Notes under the pieces: generated by a model | The model's input: only the letters and a program-made list of their open reading frames with translations | Databases searched by the model: none | Told to the model about the DNA's origin: nothing | In this document: in pieces, positions 26,269-34,372 of the stretch | Numbering within the stretch: position 1 is the first letter of the stretch | Layout of the letters: every line of letters begins with the position of its first letter | Source: Nocardioides marmoriginsengisoli | GTDB lineage: Bacteria; Actinomycetota; Actinomycetes; Propionibacteriales; Nocardioidaceae | Length of the DNA stretch: 64,000 bases | Direction: 5' to 3' | Assembly: GCF_003725695.1 (NCBI RefSeq) | Contig: NZ_RJSE01000003.1 | Location: 506,026-570,025 of the forward strand | Position numbers and translations under genes: made by a program

Positions 26269-27048
26269 TCAGCGGCCCTGGAACTGCGCCTTGCCCGGAC
26301 CGTTCTCGACGAACGAGCCCATTCCGATGGTGCGGTCCTCGGTCGCGAACAGCGCGGCGAACTGCTGCCGCTCGATCTCCAGGCCGGTCTCCAGGTCCAC
26401 CTCGAGCCCCCGGTCGATGGCGTCCTTGGCGGCCCGTACGGCGTAGGTGGCGGCGTTCGCGAACTGGCTGGCCCAGGCGAGCGCCTCGGTGTAGACGTCG
26501 GCGGCGGGGACGAGGCGGTCGACCAGGCCGATCGCCAGCGCCTCCTCGGCCTTCACGAACCGGCCGGTGAAGATGATGTCCTTGGCCCGGCTCGGGCCGA
26601 CCAGCCGGGAGAGGCGCTGGGTGCCGCCGGCCCCCGGGATGATCCCGAGCAGGATCTCCGGCTGGCCGAGGATCGCGTCGTCGGCGGCGATCCGGATGTC
26701 AGCGCAGAGCGCGAGCTCGCAGCCGCCGCCGAGGGCGTAGCCGGTGATCGCCGCGACCACGGGCTTGGGGATCCGGGCCACCGCGGTGAACGCGGTGGTG
26801 AGTCCCGAGGAGCGCTTGATCATGTCGGTGTAGGACATGTCGGCCATCTCCTTGACGTCGGCGCCGGCCGCGAACAGCCGCTCGCCGCCGTAGATGACCA
26901 CGGCCTTCACGTCGTCGCGGGCGGTCGCCTCGCCGGCCACCTCGCGGATCTCCTCCTGGACCTGGGCGTTCAACGCATTCATCTTCGGCCGGTCCAGCCG
27001 AATCGTGCCGACTCCGTCAGCAACCTCGAGACGTACGAATTCACCCAT
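26269..27048 (-). CDS. Enoyl-CoA hydratase/isomerase
   Basis: The 259-aa crotonase-fold enzyme carries both catalytic glutamates of true hydratases: Glu111 in ALGGGCEL and Glu131 in GQPEILLG, the same spacing as Glu144/Glu164 of rat crotonase. The oxyanion-hole segment FAAGADVKEM is intact. It hydrates trans-2-enoyl-CoA in beta-oxidation, and the nearby ETF genes would accept electrons from the preceding dehydrogenase step. ATG 27048 has AAGGAG 7 nt upstream. The exact chain-length or substrate class is not readable. Confidence 0.93.
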   Translation of the reverse strand: MGEFVRLEVADGVGTIRLDRPKMNALNAQVQEEIREVAGEATARDDVKAVVIYGGERLFAAGADVKEMADMSYTDMIKRSSGLTTAFTAVARIPKPVVAAITGYALGGGCELALCADIRIAADDAILGQPEILLGIIPGAGGTQRLSRLVGPSRAKDIIFTGRFVKAEEALAIGLVDRLVPAADVYTEALAWASQFANAATYAVRAAKDAIDRGLEVDLETGLEIERQQFAALFATEDRTIGMGSFVENGPGKAQFQGR

Positions 27049-27136
27049 GCGATGCACTCCTTGCTCGTCGGCCCGCTCGGAGCGCGAGCCCACCCGTGCA
27101 GCACAACCTATGACACCCGGCTGCGATGATCGCCAG

Positions 27137-29344
27137 GTGGCACTCGACATCTGGCGGTGGACCAGCCCCGATGCGACCGCCCCGGTCTGGCCGGGACGGA
27201 GCTGGCCCCTGGGCGCGACCTGGTCCCCCGAGTCGACCAACTTCGCGGTCTCGGCCCCGGCGGCCACCGCGATGTGGGTGTGCCTGTTCGACGAGACGGA
27301 CGACGGCACGGTCACCGAGACGACGTACCAGCTCACCGAGCACTCGCTGGGGATCTGGCACGGAGCCGTCCCCGGGGTCGCACCCGGGACGCCGTACGGG
27401 TTCCGGGCGGCCGGGCCGTGGCAGCCCTCCCAGGGGCTCCGGTTCAACCCGTACAAGCTGCTGCTCGACCCGTACGGCAGGGCCGTCACCGGGACGGTCA
27501 CGCCCGGGCCGTCGATCTTCGCGCACGACCTGGCGCACCCGGAGAGCCCGAGCGAGCTGGACTCCGCCGCGGCGATGCCGCGCAGCGTGGTGGTGGCTCC
27601 GGACTTCGACTGGGGCCCCGACGGCGATCCGCCGCTGCGGCGCCGGTGGCGCGACTCGGTGATCTACGAGCTGCACGTCAAGGGCTTCACGGCCCTGCAC
27701 GCCGAGATCCCGGAGGAGCTGCGCGGGACCTACGCCGGTCTCGGTAGCCCGGAGGTGATCCGCTACCTGACCGACCTCGGGATCACCGCCGTCGAGCTGC
27801 TCCCGATCCACGCCTTCGTCTCCGAGCCGCACCTGGCGGACCTGGGGCTGAGCAACTACTGGGGCTACAACTCGATCGGGTTCTTCGCTCCGCACGGCGC
27901 CTATTCGTCCTCGGGCGACCGCGGTCAGCAGGTCACCGAGTTCCAGCAGATGGTGAAGAACTTCCACGCCGCCGGGATCGAGGTGATCCTCGACGTGGTC
28001 TACAACCACACCGCGGAGGCCGGTGCCCTCGGGCCGACGTACAGCTTCCGCGGGCTGGACGACCGCGGCACGTACCACCGGGTCGCGCCGGTCGACGACG
28101 CGGCGGGGCTCCCGGCGCACGCGCGCTTCGACGACACCTACTGGGACGTCACCGGTTGCGGCAACACCGTCAACGCCCAGAACCCGCAGGCGCTGCGGCT
28201 GATCCTGGACTCGCTGCGCTACTGGGTCACCGAGATGCACGTCGACGGCTTCCGCTTCGACCTGCTCTCGGCGCTGACCCGGTCGGGGTACGCGAGCGAC
28301 ATGGCGGTGGACATGCAGAGCAACCTGCTCACCACCATCGGCCAGGACCCGGCGCTGCGGCACGCCAAGCTGATCGCCGAGCCGTGGGACGCCTCCGGGG
28401 ACGGTTACAAGGTCGGCGAGTACCCGCCGCCGTGGGTGGAGTGGAACGACCAGTTCCGCGACACGATGCGGGACTTCTGGCGCGGCCGCTCCGACGGGGT
28501 CCGGACCGTCGCTACCCGGCTGGCCGGGTCCTCGGACCTGTACGCCGACGACGGCCGGTCGCCGTACGCCTCGGTCAACTTCATCACCGCCCACGACGGG
28601 TTCACGCTGCGCGACCTGGTCTCCTACGAGTCCAAGCACAACGAGGCCAACGGCGAGGGGAACCGGGACGGGACCGACAACAACCGGTCGTCGAACCACG
28701 GGGTCGAGGGCGAGACCGACGACGCCTCGGTGATCGCGCGGCGGCAGCGGGTCGCCGCGAACCTGATGATCACGCTGTGCCTGTCCAACGGGGTGCCGAT
28801 GATCACTGCCGGCGACGAGCGCGGCCGGACCCAAGGTGGCAACAACAACCCGTACGCGCAGGACAACGCGACCTCCTGGATCGACTGGCGTCCCGACGAC
28901 GCCTGGCTGGGGATGTGGGACGTGACCCGGACCGCGCTGCGGCTGCGGCGGGAGCACCCCGCCCTCCGGCAACGGCACTGGTTCGAGGGCAGGCCGGCGA
29001 TCGCCGGCGGCCCGAAGGACCTGGCCTGGATCCATCCGGCCGGCCGGGAGATGACCGGGGACGACTGGCACGACGGCGACCTCCGGGTGATCGGGATGTT
29101 CGTCTCCGGGGACCCGCTCCGCTCCCCCGGCCCGCGCGGCGAGCAGCAGCGCGACGCGTCGTTCCTGTTCTGGCTCAACGGGTCGGAGGCGGACTGCGAG
29201 GTGGTGCTGCCCGAGAACGCCTGGGTCCAGACCGGGTCGGTGGTGCTGTCGACCGCCCCGGAGGTCGCCACCGGGACCGCCCTGCGCGCCGGGGAGACGT
29301 TCACCTTGACGGCGCAGTCCCTGGTGGTGCTGCGGCAGGGGTGA
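27137..29344 (+). CDS. glgX: Glycogen debranching enzyme GlgX
   Basis: The 735-aa enzyme hydrolyses alpha-1,6 branches in limit dextrins. An N-terminal CBM48 (WPGRSWPLGATWSPESTNFAV) leads into a GH13_11 barrel. The catalytic triad is Asp375 (DGFRFDL), Glu415 (IAEPWD) and Asp487 (TAHDGF). GDERGRTQGGNNNPYAQDN is typical of GlgX. A C-terminal beta domain follows. I chose GTG 27137; an in-frame ATG at 27110 is an alternative. It is divergent from the enoyl-CoA hydratase gene and 36 bp upstream of nucS. Confidence 0.95.
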   Translation: MALDIWRWTSPDATAPVWPGRSWPLGATWSPESTNFAVSAPAATAMWVCLFDETDDGTVTETTYQLTEHSLGIWHGAVPGVAPGTPYGFRAAGPWQPSQGLRFNPYKLLLDPYGRAVTGTVTPGPSIFAHDLAHPESPSELDSAAAMPRSVVVAPDFDWGPDGDPPLRRRWRDSVIYELHVKGFTALHAEIPEELRGTYAGLGSPEVIRYLTDLGITAVELLPIHAFVSEPHLADLGLSNYWGYNSIGFFAPHGAYSSSGDRGQQVTEFQQMVKNFHAAGIEVILDVVYNHTAEAGALGPTYSFRGLDDRGTYHRVAPVDDAAGLPAHARFDDTYWDVTGCGNTVNAQNPQALRLILDSLRYWVTEMHVDGFRFDLLSALTRSGYASDMAVDMQSNLLTTIGQDPALRHAKLIAEPWDASGDGYKVGEYPPPWVEWNDQFRDTMRDFWRGRSDGVRTVATRLAGSSDLYADDGRSPYASVNFITAHDGFTLRDLVSYESKHNEANGEGNRDGTDNNRSSNHGVEGETDDASVIARRQRVAANLMITLCLSNGVPMITAGDERGRTQGGNNNPYAQDNATSWIDWRPDDAWLGMWDVTRTALRLRREHPALRQRHWFEGRPAIAGGPKDLAWIHPAGREMTGDDWHDGDLRVIGMFVSGDPLRSPGPRGEQQRDASFLFWLNGSEADCEVVLPENAWVQTGSVVLSTAPEVATGTALRAGETFTLTAQSLVVLRQG

Positions 29345-29367
29345 CGCCGCGCCCGGGTGGCATCGGT

Positions 29368-29373
29368 TAGGTT
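29368..29373 (+). promoter_or_regulatory. -10 element for leaderless nucS mRNA
   Basis: TAGGTT ends 7 nt before the GTG start at 29381, giving a transcript beginning at the start codon. No convincing Shine-Dalgarno precedes the GTG. Confidence 0.5.
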
Positions 29374-29380
29374 CTCCTGC

Positions 29381-30064
29381 GTGAGACTCGTCGTTGCGCG
29401 CTGCCAGGTCGACTACGCCGGCCGCCTCTCGGCCCACCTGCCGATGGCGACCCGGGTGCTGATGCTCAAATCCGACGGGTCGGTGCTGGTGCACTCCGAC
29501 GGCGGCTCGTACAAGCCGCTGAACTGGATGAGCCCGCCGTGCACCGTCAAGGAGGGCAAGAACGACGACGGCCAGGTCGAGTGGGTGGTGACCTCGAAGA
29601 CGGACGACACCCTGCGGATCCTGATCGAGGAGATCCTCCAGGACACCTCCCACGACCTCGGGGTCGACCCCGGCCTGCAGAAGGACGGCGTCGAGAAGCA
29701 CCTCCAGGAGCTGCTCGCCGACCACCCGGCGACGCTCGCCGAGGGCCTGACCCTGGTACGCCGGGAGTTCCCGACCGCGATCGGCCCCGTCGACCTGATG
29801 TGCCGCGACGGCGAAGGTCTGTCGGTGGCCGTGGAGATCAAGCGCCGCGGCGACATCGACGGCGTGGAGCAGCTCACCCGCTACCTGGAGCTGCTCAACC
29901 GCGACCCGCTGCTCACGACCAAGGGCGAGGTCCGCGGCATCTTCGCCGCGCAGGAGATCAAGCCCCAGGCGCGGGTGCTCGCGGAGGACCGCGGGATCAC
30001 CTGCGCACTGGTCGACTACGACGCCCTGCGCGGCCTGGACGACCCGACCGAACGGCTCTTCTAG
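29381..30064 (+). CDS. nucS: Mismatch-specific endonuclease NucS (EndoMS)
   Basis: The 227-aa nuclease belongs to the NucS family that replaces MutS/MutL mismatch repair in most actinobacteria. The N-terminal DNA-binding domain is recognisable ([12 protein letters not shown] ... [11 protein letters not shown]). The C-terminal RecB-like nuclease domain has the metal and catalytic residues spread through [10 protein letters not shown] and [24 protein letters not shown] 29381 matches the family N-terminus ([12 protein letters not shown]). It is expected to cut both strands at mismatches in concert with the sliding clamp; no C-terminal clamp-binding peptide is obvious beyond DPTERLF. Confidence 0.96.
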   Translation: MRLVVARCQVDYAGRLSAHLPMATRVLMLKSDGSVLVHSDGGSYKPLNWMSPPCTVKEGKNDDGQVEWVVTSKTDDTLRILIEEILQDTSHDLGVDPGLQKDGVEKHLQELLADHPATLAEGLTLVRREFPTAIGPVDLMCRDGEGLSVAVEIKRRGDIDGVEQLTRYLELLNRDPLLTTKGEVRGIFAAQEIKPQARVLAEDRGITCALVDYDALRGLDDPTERLF

Positions 30065-30149
30065 CGGCGTCTCGCACGCACACCGGACCCCGGGCCAGGA
30101 GTTCTCCACAGGCGATCGCCGCGGTCTGGCGAGGCCGGATCCGCCGACC

Positions 30150-30155
30150 TAGTTT
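30150..30155 (+). promoter_or_regulatory. -10 element for leaderless coiled-coil gene
   Basis: TAGTTT ends 6 nt before the ATG at 30162, and no Shine-Dalgarno is present, so a leaderless mRNA is likely. Confidence 0.5.
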
Positions 30156-30161
30156 GAGTCC

Positions 30162-30623
30162 ATGACGAATGAAACCGAACTTGAACGCCGGGTGTACCGG
30201 TTGGAGACCGAGACGGTCGCGATCTACGACGCGATCGCCGAGCACCGGGCAGAGACGCGTGCCGGCTTCGCCGAGCTTCGTGCCGACTTCGCCGAGATGC
30301 GCGCCGACTTCACCGACCTGCGCACCGACTTCACCGCGCTGCGTGCCGACTTCACCGACCTGCGTGCCGGCTTCACCGAGCTGCGTGCCGACTTCACCGC
30401 GCTGCGTGCCGACGTCACTGACCTGCGTGCCGACTTCACCGAGCTTCGTGCCGACTTCACCGACCTGGATGCCGGCTTCGCAGGGGTGCGCAAGGACTTC
30501 GCTGAGCTCCGGACCGAGACCCGGTCCAGCATCGCCGAGCTCCGCGACGAGAATCGAACGTGCTTCGCCCGCGTCGAGGAGACCCTCGGTGAGCTCCTGA
30601 AGCGCCTCCCCGCGTCCGCCTGA
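30162..30623 (+). CDS. Heptad-repeat coiled-coil protein, function unknown
   Basis: The 153-aa protein is almost entirely a coiled coil. Residues 34-117 are twelve consecutive 7-residue units of the form ADFTxLR, each encoded by a 21-bp repeat. The flanks (ELERRVYRLETETVAIYDAIAEHR and SIAELRDENRTCFARVEETLGELLKRL) also have heptad spacing. There is no signal peptide or membrane helix. Phe and Leu occupy alternating core positions, so it probably forms a long homo-oligomeric rod. It is 7 bp from the convergent histidine-kinase gene. I do not recognise a function; scaffold or cytoskeletal roles are possible. Confidence 0.82.
   Translation: MTNETELERRVYRLETETVAIYDAIAEHRAETRAGFAELRADFAEMRADFTDLRTDFTALRADFTDLRAGFTELRADFTALRADVTDLRADFTELRADFTDLDAGFAGVRKDFAELRTETRSSIAELRDENRTCFARVEETLGELLKRLPASA
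30261..30512 (+). repeat. Twelve tandem 21-bp coding repeats
   Basis: Units follow GCCGACTTCACCGAGCTGCG plus one base, with substitutions mainly at the second, fifth and seventh codons. All units stay in frame. Confidence 0.9.
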
Positions 30624-30629
30624 CCCGGC

Positions 30630-32147
30630 TCAGCCGGCGGGACTGAAGTCGTCGACCGACCAGGGAGCGGGGCCATCGACCGGTGTCCCCGGCGTCTCCT
30701 CGACCACCCGGAAGCTCATCCGGAACGTGGTCCCGTGCGCATCGGTCTTCACCACCCCGATCGTCCCCTGGTGCGCCTCGACGATCGCCAGCGCGATGGT
30801 CAGCCCGAGGCCGGCGCCCGGGACCTGCTGCGCCACCGCGGTTCCGGAGCGGTAGAGACGCTCGAAGACCCGGTTGGGCTCGACCTCGCCGATCCCCATC
30901 CCCGAGTCGGCCACCTCGATCTCGGCGTTGCCGTCGACGGCACGGAGCCGGACCCCGATCTCTCCACCCGCCGGGGTGAACTTCAGCGCGTTGGAGAGCA
31001 GGTTGTCGATCGCCTGGCCGATCCGGTCGCGGTCGGCGTTGATCATCAGACCGATCCCCGGAAGGTCCAGCTCGAGCTCGATGTGCAGCTCCTCGGCACG
31101 CGGACGCGCGGCCTCCACGGCATCGCGCAGGATCGGCACCAGGTCGACCCGGGCCGGCCGGATCGCCAGTCCGCTCTCCTCGATCGCGACCAGCGTGAGC
31201 AGGTCGTCGACCAGCCGGAGCTCGCGCTCGGCGCTGCGGGTGATCACCGAGAGGAACCGCCGGCCCTGGGGGCTGAGCTGCTCCAGGTCCGCCATCAGCT
31301 CGCTGTAGCCGAGCAGCGAGGTCAGCGGCGTGCGCAGCTCGTGGGAGACCGTCGCAAAGAACTCGTCCTTGACCCGCTCGGCCTCCTCCTGCATCGCCCG
31401 GCGCTCACTGATGTCGCGCACCGCGGCCGAGATCAGCAGCCCGTCCTCGGTCTCCAGCGGCGCCAGCGAGATCTCCACCGGGAACTCGGAGCCGTCCTTG
31501 CGGCGCGCGTGCAGATCACCCGCGAGGCCCATCGGCCGGGTGCGGGGTCCGGCGACGTACCCGGACCGGAAGGCGACGTGGATCCCGGCGAACCGTTCCG
31601 GCACCAGGACCTCGACGCTCCTGCCGATCAGCTCCTCGCGGTCGTACCCGAAGCACCTCTCGACCTGAGCGTTCACCAGCAGGATGGTGCCCTCCTGGTC
31701 GACGATCACCATCGCGTCCGGCGCGGCCTCGAGCAGACCGCGGAAGAGGCGCTCCTCGCGTCGCTTGCTGGTGACGTCGCGGACCGCGGCCGAGATCAGC
31801 AGTCCGTCCTCCGTCTCCAGCGGCGCCAGCGAGATCTCGACCGGGAACTCCGAACCGTCCTTGCGACGGGCACGCAGGTCCAGGCCGGACCCCATCGCCC
31901 GGACGTGCGGTTCACCGACGTAGTCGTGCCGGTGCTGCCGGTGCACGGAGTGCAGGTCGGCCGGCACCAGCATCTCCACCGGCTGTCCGAGCAGCTCGTG
32001 CCGCGCGTAGCCGAAGACCGACAGCGTCTGGGCGTTGACGAGCACGATCGCGCCGGACTGGTCGATCACCACCATCGCGTCCGGGGCAGCCTCCAGCAAC
32101 CCGCCGAGGTCCGGCGAGCTGTTCGTGGTCCCCGAGTCCGTGGTCAT
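30630..32147 (-). CDS. Orphan sensor histidine kinase with two PAS domains
   Basis: The 505-aa cytoplasmic kinase has no transmembrane helix. Domains: PAS1 (about 16-125), PAS2 (136-246), a HisKA dimerisation domain with phospho-acceptor His269 (FATVSHELRTPLTSLLGYSE), and a HATPase_c domain with N-box DNLLSNALKFTPAGG, G1 VADSGMGIG and G2 GAGLGLTIA. The two PAS domains share an identical 32-residue block, pointing to a recent internal duplication. No response regulator adjoins; the lone receiver at 48767 is a possible partner only by elimination within the window. ATG 32147 has GAGGGGG 5 nt upstream. A PAS ligand such as flavin or haem cannot be assigned. Confidence 0.94.
   Translation of the reverse strand: MTTDSGTTNSSPDLGGLLEAAPDAMVVIDQSGAIVLVNAQTLSVFGYARHELLGQPVEMLVPADLHSVHRQHRHDYVGEPHVRAMGSGLDLRARRKDGSEFPVEISLAPLETEDGLLISAAVRDVTSKRREERLFRGLLEAAPDAMVIVDQEGTILLVNAQVERCFGYDREELIGRSVEVLVPERFAGIHVAFRSGYVAGPRTRPMGLAGDLHARRKDGSEFPVEISLAPLETEDGLLISAAVRDISERRAMQEEAERVKDEFFATVSHELRTPLTSLLGYSELMADLEQLSPQGRRFLSVITRSAERELRLVDDLLTLVAIEESGLAIRPARVDLVPILRDAVEAARPRAEELHIELELDLPGIGLMINADRDRIGQAIDNLLSNALKFTPAGGEIGVRLRAVDGNAEIEVADSGMGIGEVEPNRVFERLYRSGTAVAQQVPGAGLGLTIALAIVEAHQGTIGVVKTDAHGTTFRMSFRVVEETPGTPVDGPAPWSVDDFSPAG
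31416..31871 (-). repeat. Duplicated PAS coding segment
   Basis: Two blocks of 96 bp (31416-31511 and 31776-31871), 360 bp apart, encode the same residues from ARRKDGSEFPVEIS to ISAAVRD. The DNA differs mainly at third codon positions. Confidence 0.8.
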
Positions 32148-32278
32148 CAGACCCCCTCGAGCCCCGGCGGGACTGCTACCTGTCTGTTCATGCTATGACG
32201 AGACGCCCGAACCGCACGATGCTGACGCGACTGCGTCGCACCGGCCGGATCAGGTCACAGCCGACTAGACCAGCGGCG

Positions 32279-34294
32279 TCAGCCGTCGAGCGCGTTCGCC
32301 CGCCGGATCACGTCCACGATGCCCGCCATCGCCTGGGTCAGGCTGAAATCCTTGGGGGTGAAGACCATCGCGACCCCGAGCTCGACCAGCTTCTTGCCGT
32401 CCGAGTCCGGGATGATCCCGCCGACGATCACCGGGATGTCCGAGATCCCCTGGGCCTTCATCAGGTCCAGGACGTCGGGGACCAGCTCCATGTGCGACCC
32501 GGAGAGGATCGACAGGCCGATGCAGTGCACGTCCTCGGCCACCGCGGCCGCGACGATCTGCTCCGGAGTCAGCCGGATGCCCTGGTAGACGACCTCGAAG
32601 CCGGCGTCACGAGCACGGACCGCCACCTGCTCGGCGCCGTTGGAGTGCCCGTCGAGACCGGGCTTGCCGACCAGCAGTCGCAACCGGCCGCCGAGCTCCT
32701 CACCGGTGGCCCTCACGCTCTCCCGCACCTTGGTCAGCTCGGAGCCGGCCTCGGCGACGCCGACCGCTCCGGCGACGCCGGTCGGGGCCCGGAATTCGCC
32801 GAAGACCTCGCGCAGCGTCCCGGCCCACTCCCCGGTCGTGACGCCCGCGCGGGCGGCGGCCAGGGTCGCGGTCATCAGGTTGGTCTCGGTCTTCGCGTCC
32901 GCGGCCAGCTTCTCCAGGGCGGCGTCGACCGCGGCCTGGTCGCGCTCCGCCTTCCAGGAGCTCAGCGAGTCCAGGGCGGTCCGCTCCGCCTCCGGGTCGG
33001 CGGTCTGGATGGCGCCGTCGAGATCGGCGGTCAACGGGGAGACCGCCGTCGTCTCGAACTTGTTCACGCCGACCACCACGTCGGTGCCGTTCTCGATCCG
33101 GGCCCGCCGGGCGGCGTGGCTGGAGACCAGCTCCTGCTTCATGTAGCCGGACTCGACCGCCGCGACGGCGCCGCCCATCGCCTGGACCCGGTCCATCTCG
33201 GCACGGGCGTCGGTGACCAGCTGGGCCACCTTCGCCTCGATCACGTGCGACCCGTCGAAGATGTCCTCGTACTCGAGCAGGTCGGACTCGAAGGCGAGCA
33301 CCTGCTGCAGGCGGAGCGACCACTGCTGGTCCCACGGGCGCGGCAGGCCGAGGGCCTCGTTCCACGCCGGCAGCTGTACGGCGCGCGCCCGGGCGTTCTT
33401 GGACAGCGTCACGCCGAGCATCTCCAGCACGATCCGCTGGACGTTGTTCTCCGGCTGCGCCTCGGTCAGGCCCAGGGAGTTCACCTGGACGCCGTACCGG
33501 AACCGGCGCATCTTCGGGTCCTTGACGCCGTACCGCTCCGTGGTGATCTCGTCCCAGAGCTGGACGAAGGCCCGCATCTTGCAGGTCTCCTCGATGAACC
33601 GGACGCCAGCGTTGACGAAGAAGGAGATGCGCCCGACGACCTGCTCGAAGTCCTTCTCGTCGACCTGACCGGCATCCTTGACCGCGTCCAGGACCGCGAT
33701 CGCGGTGGTGAGCGCGTAGGCGAGCTCCTGGGTCGGCGTGGCCCCGGCCTCCTGCAGGTGGTAGCTGCAGATGTTGATCGGGTTCCACTTCGGGATCTGG
33801 TGGACCGTGTAGGCGATCATGTCGCTGATCAGCCGGAGCGAGGCCTGCGGCGGGAACACGTAGGTCCCCCGGCTCAGGTACTCCTTGATGATGTCGTTCT
33901 GGGTGGTGCCGGCCAGCTGGGCCGCGACCTCCTCGGCCGACAGGTCGGGGTTCTGCTCCTCGGCGGTGACCTGGTAGAGCGCCAGCAGCCACATCGCGGT
34001 GGCGTTGATGGTCATCGAGGTGTTCATGTCCGTCAGCGGGATGTCCGCGAACAGCTTCCGCATCTCGCCCAGGTGCTGGATCGGGACGCCCACCTTGCCG
34101 ACCTCGCCCCGGGAGAGCGGGGAGTCCGGGTCGTAGCCGGTCTGGGTCGGCAGGTCGAACGCGACCGACAGGCCGGTCTGCCCCTTCGCCAGGTTGCCGC
34201 GGTACAGCTTGTTCGACTCGACGGCCGAGCTGTGGCCGGCGTACGTCCGCATCACCCAGGGGCGATCCTTCACCTGCGGGTCTTCAGCGCTCAT
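32279..34294 (-). CDS. meaA: Ethylmalonyl-CoA mutase (MeaA/Ecm)
   Basis: The 671-aa B12-dependent mutase is built as one chain, with a substrate-binding barrel (AFDLPTQTGYDPDSPLSRGEVGKVGV; YVFPPQASLRLISD) and a C-terminal cobalamin domain with Asp548-x-His550-x2-Gly553 (GLDGHSNG) and LSGSH. Its length and FDLPTQTGYD signature fit Ecm, which interconverts ethylmalonyl-CoA and methylsuccinyl-CoA in the ethylmalonyl-CoA pathway; related mutases such as methylmalonyl-CoA or isobutyryl-CoA mutase are less likely. No crotonyl-CoA carboxylase/reductase gene lies in the window. The PduO adenosyltransferase gene at 35712 could supply its cofactor. ATG 34294 has no SD but a TACCCT element 6 nt upstream, so the mRNA is probably leaderless and has no B12 riboswitch. 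Confidence 0.92.
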   Translation of the reverse strand: MSAEDPQVKDRPWVMRTYAGHSSAVESNKLYRGNLAKGQTGLSVAFDLPTQTGYDPDSPLSRGEVGKVGVPIQHLGEMRKLFADIPLTDMNTSMTINATAMWLLALYQVTAEEQNPDLSAEEVAAQLAGTTQNDIIKEYLSRGTYVFPPQASLRLISDMIAYTVHQIPKWNPINICSYHLQEAGATPTQELAYALTTAIAVLDAVKDAGQVDEKDFEQVVGRISFFVNAGVRFIEETCKMRAFVQLWDEITTERYGVKDPKMRRFRYGVQVNSLGLTEAQPENNVQRIVLEMLGVTLSKNARARAVQLPAWNEALGLPRPWDQQWSLRLQQVLAFESDLLEYEDIFDGSHVIEAKVAQLVTDARAEMDRVQAMGGAVAAVESGYMKQELVSSHAARRARIENGTDVVVGVNKFETTAVSPLTADLDGAIQTADPEAERTALDSLSSWKAERDQAAVDAALEKLAADAKTETNLMTATLAAARAGVTTGEWAGTLREVFGEFRAPTGVAGAVGVAEAGSELTKVRESVRATGEELGGRLRLLVGKPGLDGHSNGAEQVAVRARDAGFEVVYQGIRLTPEQIVAAAVAEDVHCIGLSILSGSHMELVPDVLDLMKAQGISDIPVIVGGIIPDSDGKKLVELGVAMVFTPKDFSLTQAMAGIVDVIRRANALDG

Positions 34295-34300
34295 AGGAGG

Positions 34301-34306
34301 AGGGTA
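34301..34306 (-). promoter_or_regulatory. -10 element for leaderless meaA mRNA
   Basis: TACCCT (minus strand) ends 6 nt before the ATG at 34294. The coding strand lacks a purine-rich SD here and instead reads CCTCCT. Confidence 0.5.
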
Positions 34307-34372
34307 AATCCTCGGGCTACTGATCGGTAATGGATGTGGACTGTCTCACGCGTGCGCCAGATCACTCCGGAG

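Noticed and set aside
27041-30109. Minus-strand 1022-codon open frame across glgX and nucS
   Set aside because: It spans two clear genes on the other strand and lacks any domain; a codon-bias artefact.
30261-30512. Possible CRISPR-like array
   Set aside because: The 21-bp units are contiguous without spacers and encode in-frame heptads, so they are coding repeats.
32148-32278. Small gene or strong terminator between the kinase and meaA
   Set aside because: Only a weak 5-bp hairpin (GCGAC-TGC-GTCGC at 32227-32239) and a possible TAGCAT -10 for the kinase were seen; no supported frame.
34295-34372. Cobalamin riboswitch ahead of the B12-dependent mutase
   Set aside because: Only 78 bp separate murA and meaA, no B12-box is seen, and a -10 lies 6 nt from the ATG.
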